Positions 11,441 through 22,199 of a DNA stretch of 64,000 nucleotides are shown here, piece after piece (position 1 is the first letter of the stretch; every line of letters starts with the position of its first letter). The translations under genes were made by a program, and so were the position numbers. This stretch comes from Ariolimax columbianus. Lineage: Eukaryota > Mollusca > Gastropoda > Stylommatophora > Arionidae. The stretch lies in contig JAVGWX010000007.1 of the NCBI GenBank assembly GCA_036924085.1, positions 75,578,448 to 75,642,447 on the forward strand, written 5' to 3'. The notes under the pieces were generated by a model. That model did no database searches, was not told the origin of the DNA, and saw only the letters and a list, made by a program, of their open reading frames with translations.

Positions 11441-12771
11441 TGGTGCTGAATGTAGAGATTGGAATGGTATGACAAGAACACGTTTGTGGATATGCGAGAG
11501 ATGCCCGAACAGTAGAACAGGACTGGTAGCAAGTCCATTGGTTCAATTTGTGTTTGTCAGTCAGTAGTTTGGGTATCCGCAGTGAGCTCACTTTCCTTAA
11601 ATGTAATCGATCATGCACCACACTGTAGGCTAAACCCTGCGAAGACCCTATTGCAGTTGCTACACTGACTGTCGTTACTCGTCTGACTGCTAAAACCATC
11701 TCTATCATCCGTCATAAATATTCCGATGTTGCAATCGGAGCAGGACGACCAGGTCCGGCTTTATAGGCAACGTGTAAGCGACCTTGAGAAACTCTATCGA
11801 CCACATTATGTTTCGACAAACATTTCTCACCGTAAACAGAAAGTATTCCTTGATGAATATCCCATTTCAAAATGTTCTTTTGCAGATTATTGAATATAAA
11901 CATTTTTATTTACATTTAAACAACAATATTTTTTTTGTTGTTGGATGAGAGGAGTATTATCAGTATTTTCTACGGCGAAAAAAAATTTGCTCTGACACTA
12001 CGTATACATCTACATGACTGTCGTACTCATAACTTATGATTAAGAATTTGGGATATTGTTGATTTACTGTCGAATCGTAGAACAATTTGTGAATACCTAA
12101 TCCACACGAACATTATTTGTGTTCACCAACTAAACAAAAAAGCCCCTCAACCATAAACAAAAGCCCATCAACCATTACATAAAGCCCATTAATCAAAATC
12201 AAAAGCCCTTTTTCCCAAACAAAAAGCCCCTTATCCATAAACAAAACCCTCTTAACTATAATACTTTTGATTTAATTTTACAAGACATTCTCGGGAATAT
12301 TTTTAAAACATGCTAAACATAAAGGATAAAAACTGCATATTCGTCTTCATCTGAAGCGATAACAGAGCATACATAAATGTTTAGTTAATGCTTTATCTTA
12401 TTAAACTTCACCCCACACAAATGGTGTCGTCTTTCATGAATGCTATTTTAAATAGATGAGCATAACAAAAATAGTGCTGATTCTTCTCCAACTTCCGTCT
12501 AGGGAGCGAAAAGTCGCACACGTCAGCAAAGAAAATTAAATAATCAAAGAAACAATTACTTTTCTGGCCAACTGGATGCAAGCGCCCACTGACGCTCCTG
12601 CTCATCCATATGCTAGCTACGCCACTGATATACCCTGTAACCAAGTTCCAGAATCTCTGTTAACCATCATTCATTTCATTAGGAAACCTTTGCAGAAAGT
12701 ATTAGTGCAAAATACATATAGGATTTCTAAATGGAAAGCGCTTACTTAAACAAATGAAAGGAAACATAGTC
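11441..12771. other. Unassigned stretch
   Basis: Apart from the AAAGCCC array at 12134-12260, no conserved motif was recognised. The sequence is AT-rich, as in neighbouring intergenic parts. Confidence 0.4.
12134..12260. repeat. About 23-bp tandem repeat with AAAGCCC core
   Basis: The block AAAAGCCC(C/A)T(C/T)AACCATAAAC repeats about six times with substitutions and changes in A-run length. Confidence 0.8.
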
Positions 12772-12784
12772 ATTTAATCAGTAC

Positions 12785-13430
12785 GACAAAGATATCACCA
12801 AGAAAACAGTATTCCTGACTGATGCCGGGTCAGTATTAGCAGCGCTAAAACAACACAAAGACGAAGATCTAGAGCAATGTATGTTCTCCCTGACACAGCT
12901 CTCAGCAGAACGCCCAAGGTTGGCAATACAGTGGATCCTATCCCACTGCAATATTGAAGGCAATGAAGCTGTAGACAAACTAGCAAAGAGTGGAGGAGCA
13001 TCCCCACAAACAGACCTGAGTATCACATATAACGAGGCCTAGACCAAAATTAAAGCCGACTTCAGGGTAAAATGGGCTGATCAACACTCCGACTTCCGAA
13101 AATAAGACAGCTACTATAACTTAACTAGAGAAGAGCAAGTCATCATCTTCAGACTGAGAACTTGGCATAACAGACTCAAGGGTCATCTTTACAACAAAAT
13201 GAGGATTGGAACAGATGACAGGTGCCCATGTGGGGAGCATACCATGACCGTGGAACACATCCTACAAAGCTGCACGCTCACGCAGGAAAAGAGAACAATG
13301 CTGGCCTCGTGAGACAGATATGAGACAAAAGCTCTATGGAGATGAAACAGCCTTACAAACAAAAGTGTCCTTTGTAAGAGAAACCGGAACCTTGACATGA
13401 GGATGAACGAAGAAGAAGAAGAAGAAGAAG
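12785..13430 (+). mobile_element. 5'-truncated I-group LINE with 13-bp target duplication
   Basis: This 646-bp insertion is bounded by a perfect 13-bp direct repeat, ATTTAATCAGTAC, at 12772-12784 and 13431-13443, and ends in (GAA)n at 13408-13430. It encodes the end of an RNase H domain (FLTDAGSV with catalytic Asp; WILSHCNIEGNEAVDKLAKS with catalytic His and Asp), then VIIFRLRTWHNRL and a CPCG...VEHILQSC zinc-knuckle-like motif. The order matches the C-terminus of the two full-size copies at 49.7-58 kb, but the sequence is a different, more diverged subfamily with in-frame stops. A sister fragment lies at 33683-34180. Confidence 0.9.
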
Positions 13431-13443
13431 ATTTAATCAGTAC

Positions 13444-14255
13444 ATTTAAATATGCAAACGGTTTAGGGCATATGTCCGCAAATATCCCTATATTCACGAG
13501 ATAGTAAAGATATGTTAAAGGCTAGACAGAAAAAAACGACTTGGGGAAAGAAAATAACATACAAGTCCTACATGGCATTAATTGACAACACCACTATACA
13601 TGGCATATAATAAATTCAAAATAGAACACTAACCAAAACATAGAAGCAATTCTAACATTCCGAGTGCCAGTAACAGAAAAAGACTCAATCAAAATAGTTT
13701 TTATAAAGACACATGCTACTTTGACTGTGGTTGGTCGAAGGTCCTCTAGCTTATATTACTGTCACGGATACGAGTATATTGCAATATTTTATGCTGTACA
13801 AATGTCGTCCGGAAAGTATATATGTATCATGTGCGCAAGCTAACATTTTTTAAAAACAACACACACACACGCACGCAAGCACGAACACGCACACATAAAT
13901 ACACACCAACACACACAAACACACACACAGACACACACCGACACACACGCACACACAAACACACAATCTGTTGTATTTCTAATAAAGTGGAGGAAAAATT
14001 ATGACATATTGAACTGTCAATCAGATTCCAGCACCGTTACCAAAGATGAGCTGGGAGAAGGATACTGAGATATATAGGTCATCATAATTTAGGTCATTTG
14101 TCACTCAACTTGTCTCTAAAAGAAAACTGTCAAATTTAATAAATATATAAATATAATAAATTTACTTCATGATTCGAGATAGTTTTTGTTCTCAAATAGA
14201 ACAGTTGCGTTCGTATTATATGCGAGACCGTATGATATTCAACGTGAATTTCCTG
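13444..14255. other. Unassigned stretch
   Basis: Contains the AC microsatellite at 13857-13965 and otherwise nothing recognised. Confidence 0.4.
13857..13965. repeat. AC microsatellite
   Basis: Interrupted (AC)n with GCAC, AAAC and GAC variants over about 110 bp. Confidence 0.95.
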
Positions 14256-14612
14256 GGAAAAATGCCCCTGGTCTAAGGGTAGTGAGACGGACTCCTGCGT
14301 TCAGTGTCGAGCACGTTAAAAATTCCTTGCCATTTGGAAATCCAAAAGAGTAGGCTCAACTGCCGCTGCTCGGACAAAATTCAAGTTAAAAATCTACAAC
14401 AGTTATTTGTACCTTTCCCCATTTGGTTTGTTGAGAGCAGATATAGATGGCGCCTAACTAGCTGCGGGTCTATTTAGCTTTAGTGTTTCAGTCTTTTAAG
14501 ATGGACTCGCACATCGGTTAAACCACCCTCCAAGGAACTGGTTGTGTACAGACTCTGTGGAGTTTTCAAAACCAGTATAAAGTCGTTCAGTTAATACAGT
14601 ATCTCCAAGCGA
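14256..14612 (+). mobile_element. tRNA-headed SINE with LINE-like 3' tail, copy 1
   Basis: The head begins near CTGGTCTAAGGGTAGTGAGA, a box-A-like stretch, but the box-B part seen in the copy at 60873-61495 is deleted here. The body includes GGACAAAATTCAAGTTAA and GGCGCCTAACTAGCTGC. The last 60 bp, AACTGGTTGTGTACAGACTC through CCAGTATAAAG, match the 3' end of the CR1/L2-type LINE copies. It lies + strand, opposite to the copy at 61 kb. Confidence 0.75.
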
Positions 14613-14850
14613 CTTTCGGCTGGTTTGATTTTGAGATCCCATTAGTAGGTAAAGCATATATTAAACTGTCCACCTCAGGAACCAACACGTTTTGCAAACA
14701 CGACAAGGAAAACAAGACTGTGTTCTATAACTATGGAAATACCCTCAATAAATGTAAATTATATTGTCCAAGACGAGAAGAAAGAGATGGTAAATAATAG
14801 TGGCAACAAAAGAGACATAATTAGATATGTTGCACAAGAAATTACAACGA

Positions 14851-14851
<1 letters not shown>

Positions 14852-14932
<81 letters not shown>
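14852..14932. repeat. AT microsatellite
   Basis: About 40 uninterrupted AT dinucleotides. Confidence 0.95.
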
Positions 14933-14934
<2 letters not shown>

Positions 14935-14984
14935 CAAAAGTTGGTTATAAAATAGTTATAATATTGATAATAAATGTACTTAAT

Positions 14985-15120
14985 AGTCAGTTAGTTAGTT
15001 AGTCAGTCAGTAAATCAATCAGTCAGTCAGCTAGTTGGTTATTTAGTTAATCAATCATTCAGTTTGTAATATATTAAGTTATTTAGCTAGCTAGTGAATT
15101 AGTTAGTTAGTTAGGTAATT
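14985..15120. repeat. Tetranucleotide-like AGTT/AGTC repeat
   Basis: Irregular runs of AGTTAGTTAGTCAGTCAG and variants over about 135 bp. Confidence 0.85.
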
Positions 15121-15204
15121 AATTAGCTGTCCATCTGTGCCCTATTTGGGTGACATAGGGAGTCTACGTCGCATCTCCTGGACCTGACGTCGCCAACTCA
15201 TGTC

Positions 15205-15385
15205 GATGAATGTTACCTTTATGTCATATATACACCTTTTCGTCATCTATCCACATTTACTTCATTATCCACCTTTACGTCATTTATCCCCCTTTATATC
15301 AGCTATACGCCTTTACGTTACCTATCCACCTTTACGTCATTTATCGACTTTTACGTCATCTATCCATCTTTATGTCATCTATCCA
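15205..15385. repeat. 19-bp minisatellite with CTTTACGTCATCTATCCAC unit
   Basis: About nine units. The last ones run into the left end of the 216-bp direct repeat, and part of the same units is carried along in its second copy at 16412. Confidence 0.9.
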
Positions 15386-15577
15386 CCTTCCCCTTGATCA
15401 CCCTCTCGTTCGGAAGCCCGTCCATCGGACATTGTACGCTCGCAGGTGAAACTGATCGGGTAGCATTCTCGTGAGATGGCCGAACCCTCGCACCGTCTGT
15501 CTGTACATGTACTTCACACAGGGATACTAACCCTTTTGCAAATGTTATCTTTTTTCGATTTCGCTTTCTCCTGAAGA
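15362..15577. repeat. 216-bp direct duplication, copy 1
   Basis: Matches 16412-16627 at a constant offset of 1050 bp with four substitutions seen by eye and no gaps. On the - strand it contains a LINE C-terminal piece (RGFGHLTRMLPDQFHLRAYN). Copy 1 continues smoothly into unrelated sequence at 15578; copy 2 ends where the inverted-repeat arm begins. Confidence 0.95.
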
Positions 15578-16411
15578 CGCCATGACCTATTCGCGGACAT
15601 CTCATTTCGAAAGTGTCATTCATATACAAAGATATTGTCAGAGCCTTATATCTATTAACGAACAAAGCCTGAATTGATTGGACATACTGAAGTTCCAATA
15701 CAAACAACAAAGGATGCCACTGGAAACCGCCAAACTGAACACGACAAATGCGTGGAATAATAGCGCAATAAAGCAAAGTAAACATGAGACTAGTACGATC
15801 ATGTTGTGTCCATGGAAACGATGAAACACAGTTACACATTAAATACTGGCAGCTGTAATCGGGGGGGGGGGGGGGGGGGAGGTGTGATTGGGGGGGGGGG
15901 AGGAGGAGTATTCATTATTTGTAATATTTGTTCACATCACGATCTCTGTTGCGTAATGTTTGCTCTTGAAAAACCTATGGATACGAAAATTAACGTAAAT
16001 GAAAAATTGCAGTTTGGAAACTAGTACACTAACTAAGGTCCCCACAAAGACAAATCTTTCGCACTATCAAATGGATCGCTTCTGGAGAGCAAGCGGTGCA
16101 TTTCATTGATATAAAAAAATCAAATTAGGATACGTTGGTGGAAAAGAGTATTACATATTAACTGTACATATTAATTAAGGGAAGACACACCATTTTTCAC
16201 ACATTAATAATATACATATATTTAAAAAAAAGGTTCGAAACTATGCAACAACTGGAATTATCCCAGTAAAAATGAAGGACAAGGCGGGAAATAAAGAAGA
16301 TCTGAAACATGACATGACGGTAATGGTTAGGGTGACCTCGATTGAACGAAGCGCTACAATGCTCGAATGCTTGACAGTTACTCAGTGGAGTAATCGTTAA
16401 AGCCACTAGGA
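15578..16411. other. Unassigned stretch with poly-G tracts
   Basis: Two long G runs lie at about 15860-15879 and 15891-15901. The rest contains nothing I recognise. Confidence 0.4.
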
Positions 16412-16627
16412 ATCCATCTTTATGCCATCTATCCACCTTCCCCTTGATCACCCTCTCGTTCGGAAGCCCGTCAATCGGACATTGTACGCTCGCAGGTGAA
16501 GCTGATCGGGTAGCATTCTCGTGAGATGGCCGAACCCTCGCACCTTCTGTCTGTACATGTACTTCACACAGGGATACTAACCCTTTTGCAAATGTTATCT
16601 TTTTTCGATTTCGCTTTCTCCTGAAGA
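16412..16627. repeat. 216-bp direct duplication, copy 2
   Basis: Second copy of 15362-15577. Its right-hand end is two bases from the outer end of the left inverted-repeat arm, so both duplications share a breakpoint. Confidence 0.95.
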
Positions 16628-16629
16628 GA

Positions 16630-17148
16630 CGCCTAACAGGCTGCGAGTCTACTTTGCTCTAGTGTTTGAGTCTATTTAAATGAATTCGTACATCGTTTAA
16701 CCACCCAACGCAGTGGAGTATTAAGCTGCTCAAGCCTAGCCCGCTAAGCAGGAAATCGTTCTTCCTGCTATATCCAGCTCATACCATAACTGAGACCTGC
16801 ACACGGTCATCTGTCCCTGTAGAAGTACAGGTAGACTAAGAACTAAGAAGAACATGTTTCCACATGCCCATTGAGGACTCAATGGAGAAACTACATTACT
16901 CATTTTCTAATCGTCTGAGTAGGAGGGTCGTAATGTGTTCCATTTTTACGGTTAGCGCGCCGATACGCTACCTCGATCTAACTGCAAATGGGTACCTGGC
17001 GTAAGGCGAGGGAAGGACGGTCAGCGAGGAAATGAACTAGCCAGTCCATCCTCATCTCACGATAAGCTGAGGCCTTACATAACGAATATTCGTCATCCTC
17101 AATAGCAGTGTCTCATGTGGAACTACATTTGTCGTTTTACTCAACGTG
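16630..17148 (+). repeat. Left arm of a 2.76-kb inverted repeat (unique part)
   Basis: This 519-bp segment is the reverse complement of 18875-19393 with roughly seven substitutions noted by eye and no length change, about 98-99% identity. Its first 90 bp belong to the GGCGCCTAAC repeat family found also at 14440, 33120 and 61220. The arm lies upstream of the EF-hand exon. Confidence 0.95.
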
Positions 17149-17375
17149 TGTCTCAACCATCTTGTGTCTCAATCATCTTGTGTCTCAACCATCTTGTGTC
17201 TCAACCATCTTGTGTCTCATCCATCTTGTGTCTGAACCATCTTGTGTCTCAACTATCTTCTGTTCAAAACATTTTGTGTCTCAACCATCTTGTGTCTCAA
17301 TCATCTTGTGTCTCAACTATCTTGTGTCTCAACCATCTTGTGTCTCAACCATCTTGTGTCTCAACCATCTTGTGT
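17149..17375 (+). repeat. 16-bp satellite, left inner arm
   Basis: About 14 units of TTGTGTCTCAACCATC, with one diverged block (TCTGTTCAAAACATTTTG). It is the inner part of the left arm and is complementary to the longer array at 18371-18874. Frames reading Val-Ser-Gln-Pro-Ser-Cys repeats are artefacts. Confidence 0.95.
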
Positions 17376-17495
17376 AACCATCTTTGTAAACAATTCGTCG
17401 CAGTTTTTCTCTCCGTCATTTTATTAACTCTTGAATACATTAAAACGGCATTACCACAGACAGTTAACTATGGTCATATTATATATACTTTCTAG

Positions 17496-17639
17496 AGCTA
17501 ACTGATGCTTTCCGGACTTTTGACAAGAATGGAGACGGCAACATCTCGCGAGATGAGCTGGCATCCGTGATGAGATGTATGGGCCAAAACCCCACTCAGT
17601 CTGATGTGGAGGACATGATCAAGGAAATGGATCCTAACG
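17496..17639 (+). CDS. Calmodulin-like EF-hand protein, exon (EF1 and start of EF2)
   Basis: This 144-nt exon encodes ELTDAFRTFDKNGDGNISRD and on to MIKEMDPN: a complete first EF-hand loop (DKNGDGNISRDE, calcium ligands at positions 1, 3, 5, 9 and 12) and the start of the second. It is preceded by TTTCTAG (acceptor AG at 17494-17495) and followed by GTAAAA at 17640. Both boundaries are phase 1. From memory of the vertebrate calmodulin genes, the matching exon is also 144 nt with the same phases, which supports the chosen acceptor over the AG two bases later. The exon with the initiator ATG, expected to be about 30 coding nt, was not found in the upstream 17 kb. The exon lies in the loop of the inverted repeat 16630-19393. 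Calmodulin-like or troponin-C-like are both possible; it is not canonical calmodulin. Confidence 0.9.
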
Positions 17640-17797
17640 GTAAAACTGTTGTTGTCTGTGGGTATGCGTGTGTGTGTGCGCGCACGCGCGCGAGTCATGG
17701 AGTCATAGCTACAGACAAAGCGGGAACAATCAACATTTATAAACATCTATTTGGATACATTATTTCAGGATATTTTATGAGCGACAGTATGTATGGA

Positions 17798-17912
17798 CAG
17801 AATGTATAGACGGTGTGCATATACAGTATATATAGACGGTATGCATAGACAGTATGTACAGACGGTATGTATAGACAGTATGTATAGACAGAATGTTTAG
17901 ACGGTAGTGATG
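17798..17912. repeat. 13-bp tandem repeat, AGACGGTATGTAT unit
   Basis: About nine alternating units AGACGGTATG(T/C)AT and AGACAGTATGTAT inside the first visible EF-hand intron. Confidence 0.85.
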
Positions 17913-18370
17913 CACAGTATGTATACACAGGCAGACATTTAAAAAAGGAAGAAACAATATCATAATCACCTTCACGTGTCCTGGCCCCTCGCTGGCGTGA
18001 CCATCTTCTAGCCTACACCATCCCCACCCCCAGATACTTAACTTTCAGTGGAACGCCGTGGTAAACCATGTTTATTGCGAACAATGAATCAATGTTGTTT
18101 ATACCACTACAGTGTTCCCTATTTGAAATGACCTGCATTGTTTCCTTGTGTATCCGATTTCAACAAACGTTACTGCCAGGTTCTCATGCCCTTTCATAGC
18201 GCCAACCTGCAAGAATAACAACATGTTTGTGTCTGGATTGTTGCTGCTCTTATTCGTTTGTTTTGTACGGCTTTTTTGTCCGGCAGTGGCCATACAATTT
18301 CTGATGTAGCTTTCAAGGGCAAGGGGACACTGAAGCTTCTCTTCCACATTAATGACGAGACTCCAAATGT

Positions 18371-18874
18371 TTGGAATAGAAGATGGTTGAGACACACGAT
18401 GGTTGAGACACAAGATGGTTGAGACACAAGATGGTTGATATACAAGATGGTTGAGACACAAGATAGTTGAGACACACGATGGTTGAGATACGAAATGTTT
18501 GGAACAGAAGATAGTTGAGACACAAGATAGTTGAGACACAAGATAGTTGAGACACAAGATGGTTGAGACACAAGATGGTTGAGACACTAGATAGTTGAGA
18601 CACAAGATAGTTGAGACACAAGATGATTGAGACACAATATGATTGAGATACAAAATGTTTGGAACAGAAGATAGTTGAGACACAAGATGGTTGAGACACA
18701 AGATGGTTGAGACACAAAATGTTTTGAACAGAAGATAGTTGAGACACAAGATGGTTCAGACACAAGATGGATGAGACACAAGATGGTTGAGACACAAGAT
18801 AGTTGAGACACAAGATGATTGAGACACAAGATAGTTGACACACAAGATAGTTGAGACACAAGATGATTGAGACA
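18371..18874 (-). repeat. 16-bp satellite, right inner arm
   Basis: About 31 units of GATGGTTGAGACACAA with A/G variants, interspersed with a recurrent variant block containing AAATGTTTGGAACAGAAG. It is complementary to, and about twice as long as, the left array. Long - strand frames across it are artefacts of the 16-bp period. Confidence 0.95.
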
Positions 18875-19393
18875 CACGTTGAGTAAAACGACAAATGTAG
18901 TTCCACATGAGACACTGCTGTTGAGGATGACGAATATTCGTTATGTAAGGCCTCAGCTTATCGTGAGATGAGGATGGACTGGCTAGTTCATTTCCTCGCT
19001 GACCGTCCTTCCCTCGCCTTACGCCAGGTACCCATTTGCAGTTAGATCGAGGTAGCGTATCGGCGCGTTAACCGTAAAAATGGAACACATTACGACCCTC
19101 CTACTCAGACGATTAGAAAATGAGTAATATAGTTTCTCCATTGAGTCCTCAATGGGCATGTGGAAACATGTTCTTCTTAGTTCTTAGTCTACCTGTACTT
19201 CTACAGGGACAGATGACCGTGTGCAGGTCTCAGCTATGGTATGAGCTGGATATAGCCGGAAGAACGATTTCCTACTTAGCGGGCTAGGCTTGAGCAGCTT
19301 AATACTCCACTGCGTTGGGTGGTTAAACGATGTACGAATTCATCTAAATAGACTCAAACACTAGAGCAAAGTAGACTCGCAGCCTGTTAGGCG
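18875..19393 (-). repeat. Right arm of the inverted repeat (unique part)
   Basis: Reverse complement of 16630-17148. Unlike the left arm, the homology to the dispersed GGCGCC-family repeat does not stop at its outer end but continues through 19530. The right arm therefore looks like the original and the left arm the derived copy. Confidence 0.95.
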
Positions 19394-19530
19394 CCATCAT
19401 GCTGCTCTAAACAAACCACCTAACCATGCGGGTGTTATGCCACGTCACACAGTTAGTCGCCTCTCACGACATGCTCTCTGTGGGGCAGTGGTGCTATTAT
19501 TGTCCTTGTTATACACAAAGACCCTGGCAG
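19394..19530 (-). repeat. Continuation of the dispersed GGCGCC-family repeat
   Basis: CTCTAAACAAACCACCTAAC, then GACATGCTCTCTGTGGGGCA and ACACAAAGACCC are shared with 33128-33260. No counterpart exists beside the left arm at 16630. Confidence 0.8.
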
Positions 19531-20188
19531 ACCACACGTGGAAACACGTCAGTACGTATATTTAAAGACGTGGGCATAAATTAGGATGTGATGAACGAGA
19601 TAAACGTACCAAATTATTTCGTTGCTGTATTGTTAAAATGAGCGAACTATTGTCATTATTTTCCGAACGTTTAAATAATATGATAGGAAAATTGTGAGGA
19701 CTAGTATTAATGTATGAGATTACAAATATCATGATAGTGTTGAAAAACAACCACACAATAGACAGTGAATGTTAGACTACGTAGTGCGTACTAGAAATTA
19801 CAGTTTATTAGCGGAAATATCGTCTGAAGAATGAACACCATAACACGTATAAGATTATTAGTATGAGTATTTACGATCAGCAACTTACGTCATACAAATG
19901 ATTCTGTAGTCACAGAAGATGTTGGATCAAATCTAACGTTTTTAAATTTGGTTTTACTGCGAAGCGTTCAACATTGTGTGGTTTATGAGAGAAGGGGTAA
20001 CGCATGGAATTGGCGGTGCGTTCAATTAATCCTGGGTCTGGAAAAAGGATGAAAACGGTTAAACAAGAGTGTTACTCCTTAACTAAGTGTGAAGATTGTT
20101 TGTGTACTTGCATGTTGTTTGATGTTATATAATTACTAACATTAACAAGTAATGGAATCATATTAGCAGTTATTGTCTACCTTTACAG
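19531..20188 (+). other. EF-hand intron, remaining part
   Basis: AT-rich intron sequence with nothing recognised. It ends in TGTCTACCTTTACAG, a good polypyrimidine-AG acceptor. Confidence 0.6.
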
Positions 20189-20288
20189 ACAACGGTAGAA
20201 TAGATTTCAAAGAATTTGTCGATTGCATGTCCAAACGAGGAATAAAAAGCCAGGAACAAGAAACAGACGAACTTATTGCAGCATTCAA
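20189..20288 (+). CDS. Calmodulin-like EF-hand protein, exon (rest of EF2 and linker)
   Basis: After CTTTACAG this 100-nt exon joins in phase (G from the previous exon plus AC makes Asp) to give DPNDNGRIDFKE, a canonical second EF-hand loop, then FVDCMSKRGIKSQEQETDEL and IAAFK. The stretch corresponds to the central helix of calmodulin but is shorter and differs strongly in sequence. The exon ends AA|GTTAGT, phase 2. This donor falls before the EF3 loop, not inside it as in vertebrate calmodulin genes, so the intron has moved or is independent. Confidence 0.9.
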
Positions 20289-21419
20289 GTTAGTAACTTT
20301 TTTTCACATTTCTTAGAGCGCTATCCCTTGTTTTCAATATCAAAACTTTCCTTGAACGTGACGATTCAAAATTTCTGGTGGTAATTTGATTAAGCAAAGA
20401 GCGAAATCAGGCTTAAACTTGCTTTGATAAAATTATCACTTGACATATGTCGTTTTCATCACATGCACAGGAAACCCAAACATATTTTCAGTTGGAATGC
20501 ACACGGCATGTCAATGCTATATTTAAGCTTCGATAGGTGGTCGTCGTGTCACCTTTATCTAATTCCCATGGTGGAATCAAACAGTGGAGCAGGCATGAAG
20601 AAAAACAGATAGCAACAAAAGACTGGCGGAAAGCCGAATAGGGACAGACTTTCAGTGTTGAAGAGGTTGACAAGGGGAATGAGAAAAATCACAGAGCAAC
20701 AAATTGTTTTAAAACCATAGCGAGGAAATAAAAGAAGGGAGAAGCGGAAGAAATTATATTCAGGCTGGCTAATGATAGTACCCTCCAGAACTACTGACAC
20801 GTCCATCGAAGGAGGAGCGGCAAGAATGCAAGCCAACTAATCCCTACTATTCAATATTTGGCAGGGACTTCCCTGAAGACGAAGGAAAAGACGTGTATTG
20901 TATTTTTCAATATTTACCTTGCTCTGACTAACAATATGGATAAAGATCCCCCGCAGGAAATTCAGAAATACATTTTAAACACTGTCAATGATGTTTCTGT
21001 AGACCTAACAACTGGGTGACTTTAATGTTCTCTTTGAAAGAGTGGGGAATAACCCATAGCTGGTGAGGTGAACATCAGCTGCTCTGATGGAGTGAACAGT
21101 TGCACTTCACTTGATATCTTGAACACCAGAATGGATATGAATATTCCCAGGGCTATCCCAAGGCTGTCCGTTCTAGTCGGAGTTGTTTAACATCTATCCA
21201 ATAAAAGTGGCCAACATCATATCCACAGAACCAGTGCCAACATTAACGCTTGGAGATTATCACGTTGCACCGTCCAAATTATACAAATATGCAAATAGCG
21301 ACGGGCAGCACTAAAGACAACGATAGCTGAAAACAGTGAATTTTTGTGACTGCTTAATCAAGGCATCAGGCTGTTCATTCAGTTATTGCTTAAGAAGGTA
21401 AAGAAGGGTTGCATATTGT
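20289..21419 (+). other. EF-hand intron, 5' part, unassigned
   Basis: No element was firmly recognised. A GDFNVLFERVG-like reading near 21015 recalls the GDFN motif of LINE endonucleases but has no supporting context, so it is not annotated as such. Confidence 0.4.
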
Positions 21420-22115
21420 TTGTCCATCGTTTCTGAAGAGAACCATATTGTCATCTGTCACTCCTGGAGTGGGTTCTTGTAGGAATTATCAAACCAAACC
21501 GAGTCCCAAAGCGTCTTTCACACTGAGGACAGAGAAACACTGTCTGGCCGTCAGGCGGAGGCAATTTGTCTCTCGTCTTTCGCGTCGCTCGTCTCCGTGC
21601 AGATTCCTTCTATTCTTGTCTGCTCCATAAGCGGCGTGCCAGCAGAGACTTTGATACGCCATGTATAGCGATCAGCAGCAATATTCTCCCTATTATCAGT
21701 CAATGTCGCAGTTCTTCAGTGAGGCTTTCAGAGTGTCTTTGAAACGTGTTATTTAGCCACCTCGAGCTCGCTTGCCTGACTCAAGCTCGCCATAAAATAC
21801 TTTCTTTGGAAGAAGCTCATCTGACATGCAGACAACATGGTCAGTCCATCTAAGCTACGATTTGCACAAAGTTGTATGAATGCTTGCCCTGCCAGCCCGC
21901 GAGAGAACTTCTACATCTGTGATCCTATCTTTCCATTTCATATTCAGCAGTTTCCATAGACAGCCCAGATGGAAGTTGTCAAGCTTCTTTGTCTGTCCAC
22001 AATACACAGTCCAGGTTTCACAGGCGTATAGATATGGTTACAGTGTGAGTTGGCGGACGTAGAGGCGCCAGAAGGGGTCTGCGTGGACCATTGCTGTCCC
22101 GGTCCTCATTAATTG
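21420..22115 (-). mobile_element. LINE C-terminal fragment in the EF-hand intron
   Basis: On the - strand: YLYACETWTVYCGQTKKLDN near 22020, KLLNMKWKDRITDVEVLSRA near 21930, LRWTDHVVCMSDELLPKKVF near 21850, then RFKDTLKASLKNCDID. This is the same C-terminal region as at 40336-40800 and 48093-48590. The copy is interrupted by frameshifts and antisense to the host gene. Confidence 0.8.
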
Positions 22116-22199
22116 ATTAGTTGAGTAATTGGTTCGTCCGTTCGTTCTACGTGAAGCATAGGGCCACATGTACATCTGACCTACTTAGTCCCCTTTCAC

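Noticed and set aside
18099..18915. Overlapping long - strand frames of Ser-Cys-Val-Leu-Asn-His repeats
   Set aside because: The 16-bp satellite is open in several frames at once because its unit lacks stops. This reflects the period, not a gene.
16630..19393. Foldback transposon interpretation of the inverted repeat
   Set aside because: Arms with inner tandem repeats resemble foldback elements, but no flanking target duplication is visible, and dispersed-repeat homology continues past one arm only, favouring an inverted duplication.
20930..21040. GDFN-like endonuclease motif in the EF-hand intron
   Set aside because: A single short match without the surrounding endonuclease motifs is not enough to call a LINE.
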